This document shows positions 19,929 to 25,625 of a DNA stretch of 25,625 nucleotides, piece after piece. The notes below the pieces were generated by a model, which made no database searches, was not told the DNA's origin, and saw only the letters and a program-made list of their open reading frames with translations. Origin of the DNA: Brachionus koreanus (taxonomy: Eukaryota > Rotifera > Eurotatoria > Ploima > Brachionidae); the NCBI GenBank assembly GCA_016987375.1, contig PJRA01000485.1, positions 100,913-126,537 of the forward strand, read 5' to 3'. The position numbers and the translations under genes were made by a program. Every line of letters starts with the position of its first letter. The first letter of the stretch is position 1.

Positions 19929-22900
19929 TTAGCATGAAAGTCTAGGTGGATTGATTTGATCCAGCGCAGTGGTGAACTTATGTCTGAGCATAAAATTGGC
20001 TAGAGCGTCTGCCACTTGTTCGGGAGCATCTTCATGCACTGCATGGCCGCACAGCGGCAATATTTGCATTTGAAATTTTCCTTGCATCTGTCCGACCATT
20101 AAGTCCTTGTCCAGTCGATCCACTCCAGCTAACAGTAAAAGCTTTGGCACATGCACATCCAAAAACATTGAAGACAAGCCTTTAAACCAATCCTTCCAAA
20201 ATTTTTCTGTCTTTGTCAGATCTATCCTCCACTCATATTTCTCTGTCTTTAATTTTAAAATTTTTCAAAAATTTTTTTTTCAAGTCTAATCAAACCGAGA
20301 CTGTTGGTTTGCAAAATTCCTCAGTTGCTGCTACAGGTTGTTTAGTCACAGCATTACTTTCGTCACACTCATCTTCTTCTGCAATTTCTGTATTCATTAC
20401 TTGGTGCGATTGACTGCCGACAAGAACGTCCATTTGGTTGGGCTCAGAATTGGCGGCCACTTTTTTTAACTGGCCTACAATTGAAACACGCGCTGATTCA
20501 ACATTTCTAATAGCTCCAATGCGCACACTTATTTTTGAAATTAAATTAAAAATTCAATTAATTTTATTTCAAACTTGTATTCAATAGCTTGTTCTATTGA
20601 GTTGAAATATTTAGGTCTTCCTTGAAGAAAAGTCTGCATTCCGCTTAAGGCTTCCATAGCGCTTCCTTCAACTACGTCAATCACAACCAACGCAGCCAGG
20701 TTTTTGATATAATTTGAATGTGAAACGTGAACAGCTAGAGCTCCGCCCATTGAATGACCAACCAAAACTATTGGTGGACAATCCTCTTTCCAAATTGTTT
20801 CTACCACTTCTTTAACATCCCTTTTATAAATAATTCTAATTATTTGTTCTAACCCAAGCTTATTTAACTCGACATCCATCTTTTGTCCTTTTTAAAAGAG
20901 CGGAATTCTGCAATTAAAAGAAAAGGCTGTCGACATTTTTTTGTCTTACGTGAATCAAGGTGCAAAGTATCTACAATATTTTTTTCCTATTTCATTATTT
21001 TACTGATTTCCAGCCAAATTACCACTTTTGATTTTTTTTCATGTAGACATTTTTTTGTCTTACTTTAGTAAAATAAGTTCCTAGTTATAATTTTTTTTTA
21101 AAGTTCAATATCAACGATTTGAATGGATAAGTGAACTTTTGCCAGTAAAATTATCGACAATCAATATGATAAAATTATTATTTATATTCAAAAAAAATTT
21201 AAATCCTTTTTATTTACAAATTTGTTTTAGGATTATTATTACATATCATTACCTTATTTAGACAGGCTCTTGAAAAAGAGTGAAAAAATATTTTAATATT
21301 TCAAGATCCGATGCTGCGAATCACTTTATCTAGGACGGCATGTAAATATATCAATCGAGAGCAAAAAGGCTAAACTTTACAAATAAAAAAAAAATCAAGT
21401 CGTCCAACATCATGGAGCAAAGAAAAACTGGAAACTGAAAAGCTAAACTCAAAAAATTGACCAACAATAGAAAAGGTGTAAGTCAGCGAAAGCTAAGAAT
21501 AAAATTCAGTGTTGATGATTCTTGGCAAAATGAAAATAATTTTACATTTTTAGATTTTCATATTTTTAGATTTTTTATGCAATTTTTCAAAAAATTAAAA
21601 AAAACTTCTTCAAATAATTTGGTTAACAAAAATAAAATTAAAAAATTTCTTAAATATTGCACAAAAAATCTAAATATATGAAAATGTAAAAATGTAAAAT
21701 TATTTTCATTTTGCTTGATTCTTTCATTAGTAGACAATTGGCTAAAATGAAAATTTCTTATCGAAAATGTGAAAAAACATCCAAGTATAATAAGGCGGTG
21801 CGACTCAAAGAACAAAAAAACTGTTGAAAACTCGTAATCGCTTTTATAAAGTGCAAAGCCGCGTAATTTTGGATGATGAAAAATATTTTTGTTTTGCTGG
21901 TAATGAAATGTATCAAAAAAATGTCAAAATGTCAAAGCTTTTTTTTCCGCTTGTCCAAATCAACTACTTTAAATTCAAAGGTTTATATCAAAGAATGCTT
22001 GGAAAAACGACTTCTACCATTCATCGAAAAGTATCACAGTGGCTAAAATGTTTTGGCCTGATTTAACAAGTGCTTATATGTCTGCTGAGGTGATTTTTTG
22101 GATGGATGAATTGATTTATTATTTATTAACCAAAAAACTTTAATCCTCCAATCCATGTTCCACAAGCAAGACCAATAGAGGACTTTTGGGGTATCTTGGC
22201 ACAGAATGTCTATGAAGGAGGCCGAAAAGCAACAACAGAACAACAATTGATTCGACGCATTGAATCATGTTTAAAATAAATTGATTCAAACCTTTTACAA
22301 TCACTGATGTTGGTTGCTAAGACAAATTTGAAGACACACAAGTTAAAACAAACATTGAATTATTTAGTTCAATATGCTAACCCCAAAAAAGGAAAATAAA
22401 TTTAACTGCAAAATGTTTGTTTAAGCCAAATAAAGCTTCTTGGGTCTTGTACAGTCAATCCTCCGTATAACGAGACCTTATATAACGAGAAACCCTTTAT
22501 AACGAGCAACTTGGCTAGAACCGATTATGAACTATAGAAAAAGATATAAAAATTAATTCGATGTAACGAGTTTCGATATAACGAAAACTTGATATAACGA
22601 GCTTATAATGAAATACCGCTTAATCATTTCCTTAAGAATAAAAACTTCCTATAACGCGCTTTTATAAGAAATTTTTTCACACTTTTTATATAAAAAAAAA
22701 ATAAAAACGACGAATTTAATGATATATTTTCGTTTGAAAAAAAGTTAAACTTTGACAAATATGCTTATGTTTCAATCGACTCAAATTTTCCTGCACGCGG
22801 CTTATTATCAGATGTTGAGATCATCAGTTCAGTTAACAATACAGCACAAAATGGTGACAATGATTCTGATGTCGAAGAAATCGAAAAACCTAAAAAACCT

Positions 22901-23693
22901 GTTATAAGCTCAAAAGAAGCTATCGATAAAATTAATGATTTAAAAGATTTTTTTTTGAATAAAAACCAAGATTTTTCAAAAATTTTTCATTTTTTGTTTA
23001 ATATTAGAAATGTTGTGATTGAAAAATGTAATAACAATCAAACATCTATTAAAGATTTAGTAAAAAAAAGCAATGATTTTGTATTTTTTTCCTTTTTTAT
23101 TTATTTTTTACCAATAAATATTTTGAAAAAAAAAAAATTTTTGCCCATCTTTTTCAATGCAATTTCGATATAACGAGCAACGAAATTTCCGCCCAACTTG
23201 CACGTTATATCGCGGATTGACTGTATATTAATTTTTTTTGTTTAATTCTTTAGAAAATTTTAATTAAATTTTTGAGAATAAATTGGGACAAAAAAAATTT
23301 AGAATTTTAAACTAACTTGGACATTGTTTCAATGGAAAGATCATCGTCATTTTCAGTGTGAGAGTGCCCATGACCACGTATATCAAGACAAAAGCACTGA
23401 CAATCGACTTGAGCGGCCAATGTTGAAGATAACAAACTCCACGTTAGACCAGAAAAACCTCCACCATGCAGAAAAAACACAACTGGACCACTGTTGCCCT
23501 TTACATACAGTCTGAATATGTTTTTGCCTTCATTGGTCTTGACATCTTGGCAACAGTCAAAATAATTTGTCCATGGCAAAGGCGAGTAATCTCGTTTGTT
23601 TTTGGCGCGACGTGGATGACCAGGTGGTGCCTTTGGTGGCAGACCGCCCATACCCGGACTGTTAATCAATACTTTTTTGTGCAAGTTGGACAT
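19929..23693 (-). CDS. PPME1: Protein phosphatase methylesterase 1 (4 exons, 390 aa)
   Basis: PPME1 hydrolyses the methyl ester on the C-terminal leucine of the PP2A catalytic subunit and holds PP2A inactive. The minus-strand exons are 23693-23317, 20820-20575, 20527-20296 and 20246-19929, with GT..AG introns of 2,496, 47 and 49 bp and consistent phases. The total is 1,173 nt including the stop; human PPME1 is 386 aa. It has an alpha/beta-hydrolase fold: an oxyanion-region HGGG in exon 1, the nucleophile elbow GHSMGG with Ser149, Asp174 in VIDVVEG and His353 in CGHAVHED, so the catalytic triad is complete. The acidic variable insert (EIAEEDECDESN) precedes KYEWRIDLTKTEKFW. The start MSNLHKK is chosen because upstream codons in frame lack an ATG. 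The longer first-exon frame starting at 23738 is not supported. Transposons fill intron 1. Confidence 0.96.
20821..21411. other. Proximal part of PPME1 intron 1
   Basis: This part of the 2.5 kb intron holds no coding sequence I can support. It contains an 18-bp direct repeat, GACATTTTTTTGTCTTAC, at 20932-20949 and 21046-21063, whose surroundings match for 20 of 21 bp. Otherwise it is A/T-rich and leads into the mariner-like pseudogene. Confidence 0.4.
21412..22399 (+). pseudogene. Mariner-like (Tc1/mariner/IS630 superfamily) transposase pseudogene
   Basis: The plus-strand frames give KLTNNRKGVSQRKLRIKFSV, an HTH-type N-terminus. After a MITE insertion come RQLAKMKISYRKCEK and SKYNKAVRLKEQK. 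The first catalytic region is VILDDEKYFCFAGNEMY, the second KMFWPDLTSAYMSAEV, and the third VPQARPIEDFWGILAQNVYE. The C-terminus runs from QQLIRRIESCLK to a stop at 22397-22399. Frame changes occur near 21830, 22000, 22060 and 22130, plus single stops, so it is inactive. Its WPDL..AY and NPP..PQARPIE.FW blocks differ from the Tc1-like element at 15038. A relative is cut by the right edge of the window (25477-25625). I could not fix its terminal repeats. Confidence 0.8.
21524..21715. mobile_element. hAT-like MITE (192 bp) nested in a transposase
   Basis: Long inverted repeats of about 65 bp start GGCAAAATGAAAATAATT on the left and AGCAAAATGAAAATAATT on the right (inverted). They surround a spacer of about 60 bp. 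TGATTCTT is duplicated exactly at 21516-21523 and 21716-21723, an 8-bp target duplication as made by hAT-type transposases. With the element and one duplicate removed, the host frame reads VDDSFISRQLAK without interruption, which confirms the insertion boundaries. Confidence 0.9.
22452..23223 (+). mobile_element. pogo/Tigger-type deletion derivative
   Basis: The terminal inverted repeats are CAGTCAATCCTCCGTATAAC on the left and CAGTCAATCCGCGATATAAC (inverted) on the right, flanked by TA at 22450-22451 and 23224-23225. Near the left end TATAACGAG or a close variant recurs about eight times, and again near the right end. An open stretch at about 22738-23030 resembles the C-terminal tail of a pogo/Tigger transposase: NFPARGLLSDVEII, an acidic linker, then SSKEAIDKINDLKDFF. 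The CENP-B-like DNA-binding region and the DDE domain are deleted, so the element is non-autonomous. Confidence 0.88.
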
Positions 23694-23890
23694 CTTGATT
23701 AATTTAAGTCTTGAATTGCTACAAAAATAAAAACCCAATGGTTTATCATGGCCATTGTGAAAAATCGAAGAAAAAAATTTTTTTAAAAATTTAAATTTAT
23801 TCAGACATAATACTGTTGAAAAATTTTAAAACCCTCACCAGAGGTAATTAATAGACAAAAGTAATAATAAATAAAGAAAGAAAATGATTT
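23694..23890 (-). promoter_or_regulatory. Short intergenic gap with a splice-acceptor-like site before PPME1
   Basis: Only 197 bp separates the SH3-gene stop from the PPME1 ATG. On the minus strand TTTTTATTTTTGTAG ends at 23719, 25 nt before the ATG. Such a site suits spliced-leader addition or a 5'-UTR intron. The tight spacing would fit an operon-like pair, or two genes with a compact promoter. Confidence 0.42.
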
Positions 23891-24102
23891 TCAAATTATT
23901 TCGTTTACATATGTGCTTGGAAAAAGGCCTATTTTGTCGTCTAGTTTTCCACGCCACCAACCATCATCTCGTTTCTCCAATATTTCTATTTGATCACCAG
24001 CTCGTATGGTTATTTCGTCATCATGGCTAGATTTAAAATCAAATTTTGCCGTGCATTTGCTTATCAATTTGACTGGCTCATCGTCCCAGTCGGAATCGTC
24101 AT
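23891..24102 (-). CDS. Last exon of a protein with a C-terminal SH3 domain (partial)
   Basis: After a splice acceptor (AG at 24103-24104) the exon encodes about 70 residues: an acidic lead DDDSDWDDEPVKL and then one SH3 domain running to the stop at 23891. SH3 hallmarks are the AKFDF segment in place of ALYDY, HDDEITIRAGD in the RT loop and n-Src region, the tandem Trp of GWWRGKL, and GLFPSTYV, which supplies the conserved Pro and Tyr of the ligand groove. The domain would bind proline-rich peptides. Ending a protein with an SH3 is common in class I myosins, drebrin-like, PACSIN, nostrin and endophilin proteins, and I cannot choose between them from one exon. Earlier exons lie beyond the window or beyond the LINE-filled intron upstream. 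The first codon is split (phase 1). Confidence 0.85.
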
Positions 24103-24411
24103 CTTTGAAAAAAATTTTTTTTAGATAATAATTTTTTTTTTTAGATTTTTGAATACAAGCTTTAAAGCTAAAAAATTTTAATTTTTATTAACAGCAGTGA
24201 ATAAATATTTATTATTTTTTGAAGAATGATTGAAAGGCTATTTTAGCAAAGCGTATAGAATGAGCATGTTTATAGCTGTAAAAATTTCAGCAGCTTAAAA
24301 CTTAACATGATAAATACAGAACAATGGCCTGCAGCAAGTGTTGACTGCTTACATTTATTTAGAATGGAAATTCAAATAAAAACAGACTAATAAATAGTTA
24401 TGTCTAAAATT
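24103..24411. other. Intron of the SH3 gene, AT-rich, nothing else recognised
   Basis: This stretch lies directly upstream of the SH3 exon on the minus strand. It has no open frame that splices onto that exon and no repeat ends. It probably belongs to a long intron that also contains the LINE at 24412-25048. Confidence 0.4.
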
Positions 24412-25048
24412 GAACAGAATCGACCTATTAGTATTACTAGCTGTCTGGGTAGACTACTTGAACGTATTATTTTTTCAAGATTATATGATTTCTTGGAAAA
24501 AAATTCGTTGCTAATCCAGGAACAATCTGATTTTTAGATAATTTAGTTTTCCTTATCCAAAAAGTTGTCGAATCATTTAATAGAAAGAAAAAAGTATGTT
24601 GCTTATTTTTTGACATTTCTAAAGCTCTCTCCAACATATTACATCATGAGGCATAGACTTAAACTACTGACAGTCTCAAATCGACTTTTTAAGTTGAGTG
24701 AGAGATATGTTAGGGCAGAGTTGAGCCACTCTGTTTCACTAGTTGTCAGACTGGTGGAAGAATATAACAAAGGTTTCAAATCAAGAAATGTCGAGGACCC
24801 AACTCCATTGTGTAATTGCTACCTTAATAATTACTCTTTTATCTTAAACATCAAATATATAAAAGATGTATTCTGTTACTCTCTATCTTAATTTATCTAA
24901 TTTTAGTTTTAATATTTCTCTACTTTTTAACGTATATTATTTTTATTATTTTTTTCTTATATTTTATTTTTATTTCATTCTATTTAACTTTATTTTGATT
25001 TATTTATTTTTTTTAGCTCGGTACAGAAATACAAATAAAAAAAAATAA
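24412..25048 (+). mobile_element. LINE copy with internal deletion, same family as at 767-1755
   Basis: The plus strand encodes NRPISITSCLGRLLERIIF, then NSLLIQEQSDF, then FFDISKA, i.e. RT blocks 1-2. It then jumps at about 24640 directly to LKLLTVSNRLFKLSERYV and NVEDPTPLCNCYL from the C-terminus. The palm with the catalytic aspartates is gone. The 3' UTR is T-rich and ends with the same AGCTCGGTACAG motif plus A-rich tail (25015-25048) as the minus-strand copy near the left edge. Confidence 0.82.
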
Positions 25049-25476
25049 TAATTTAAATGTATCTTTATAAATTTAGAGGTACAAAAAGAATTTATGCGCA
25101 TAAAAAATATGTTTATTAATAAATTGCTTTCACTTAATGTCGTCTACATGTTTCAGACAATTTCCAATGTTTATTAAGAATAAAATTAAATCTTCAAATA
25201 GACTCTAATGAACGCTTGATTAGTGAGACAAAAACAATTATCAGTAAGATTTCAAAGAGTACAAATGATAATAGAAAAGAATTTGAAATCACGTTGGACA
25301 ACATAAAAAATATTTTAATTGGTAACCATGCATCAAAATTAGTTACTCAGACTGAAATAACTTAGAAATAGGGTTCATTTGAATTTTGAAAATGTTGTAT
25401 TTTTTATTTTAATTTCTTTTTTTACAAAATACTAGAAAAGGCGTCTAGCAAGAAAATTTAATGTCTCATTTATACA
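25049..25476 (+). other. Unassigned region with a short open stretch
   Basis: An open plus-strand stretch of about 60 codons (25177-25365) is lysine- and isoleucine-rich (ISETKTIISKISKSTNDN) with no recognised motif. It may be transposon-derived, since it lies between a LINE tail and a transposase fragment. The rest is AT-rich. Confidence 0.25.
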
Positions 25477-25625
25477 TGAGTATCATGAATACCTTGACTA
25501 CGTTTTTTGGCCTGACTTAGCGTCTGCTCACTATTCTATGGTAAGCACAACATGGATGAACGAAAATGTAAATTATGTGACCAAAGATATCAACCCGCCA
25601 AATGTCCCTCAAGCGCGCCCAATCG
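25477..25625 (+). mobile_element. Mariner-like transposase fragment, cut by the window edge
   Basis: The open plus-strand frame reads HEYLDYVFWPDLASAHYSMV, TTWMNENVNYV and INPPNVPQARPI, ending one base into the next codon. This is the stretch between the second and third catalytic residues of the family seen at 21412-22399, and it is better preserved here. There are 36 residues between the WPDL aspartate and the expected glutamate, whose codon begins at the last base of the window. Confidence 0.78.

Noticed and set aside
23694..23738. PPME1 starting at the upstream end of the open frame (23738)
   Set aside because: That start would be a TTG codon, and the segment contains the T-rich TAG acceptor. 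The ATG at 23693 matches the family's N-terminus.

Overview
The window is about 25.6 kb of AT-rich animal DNA. Protein-coding exons are split by short AT-rich introns with ordinary GT..AG ends, and the rest is largely broken transposable elements. The mix of 45-60 bp introns, Tc1/mariner, pogo and several non-LTR retrotransposon families suggests a small-genome invertebrate. A monogonont rotifer is my best guess, but nothing here proves it.

Three host genes lie head to tail on the minus strand. First in transcription order is the last exon of a protein ending in an SH3 domain (23891-24102). Next is a complete four-exon gene for protein phosphatase methylesterase 1 (PPME1; 23693 down to 19929, 390 aa). 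Last is a large gene for the nucleoporin ELYS/AHCTF1 (19262 down to 5127), which I rebuilt as 13 exons encoding about 2,554 residues. It has an N-terminal beta-propeller, an alpha-helical ELYS domain and a long charged disordered tail with degenerate repeats and a basic C-terminus. ELYS seeds nuclear-pore reassembly on chromatin after mitosis. PPME1 removes the C-terminal methyl ester from PP2A. A plausible PP1-docking pair in ELYS would link it to phosphatase control as well, but that is inference.

Introns fall into two classes. Twelve are 45-171 bp. Three are 2.4-3.4 kb and filled with mobile elements. ELYS intron 10 (10164-13612) holds LINE fragments and a tRNA-derived SINE. ELYS intron 8 (14519-16887) holds a Tc1-like element with terminal inverted repeats and a TA duplication. 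PPME1 intron 1 (20821-23316) holds a mariner-like transposase pseudogene interrupted by a hAT-like MITE, followed by a pogo/Tigger derivative.

The flanks (1-5000 and 24300-25625) are almost entirely decayed LINE and Tc1/mariner material. One LINE family appears near both ends in opposite orientation. I found no prokaryote-type defence system or CRISPR array. The most informative structures are the ELYS gene model, the nested MITE whose removal restores a reading frame, and the D-to-E change shared by two Tc1 copies.
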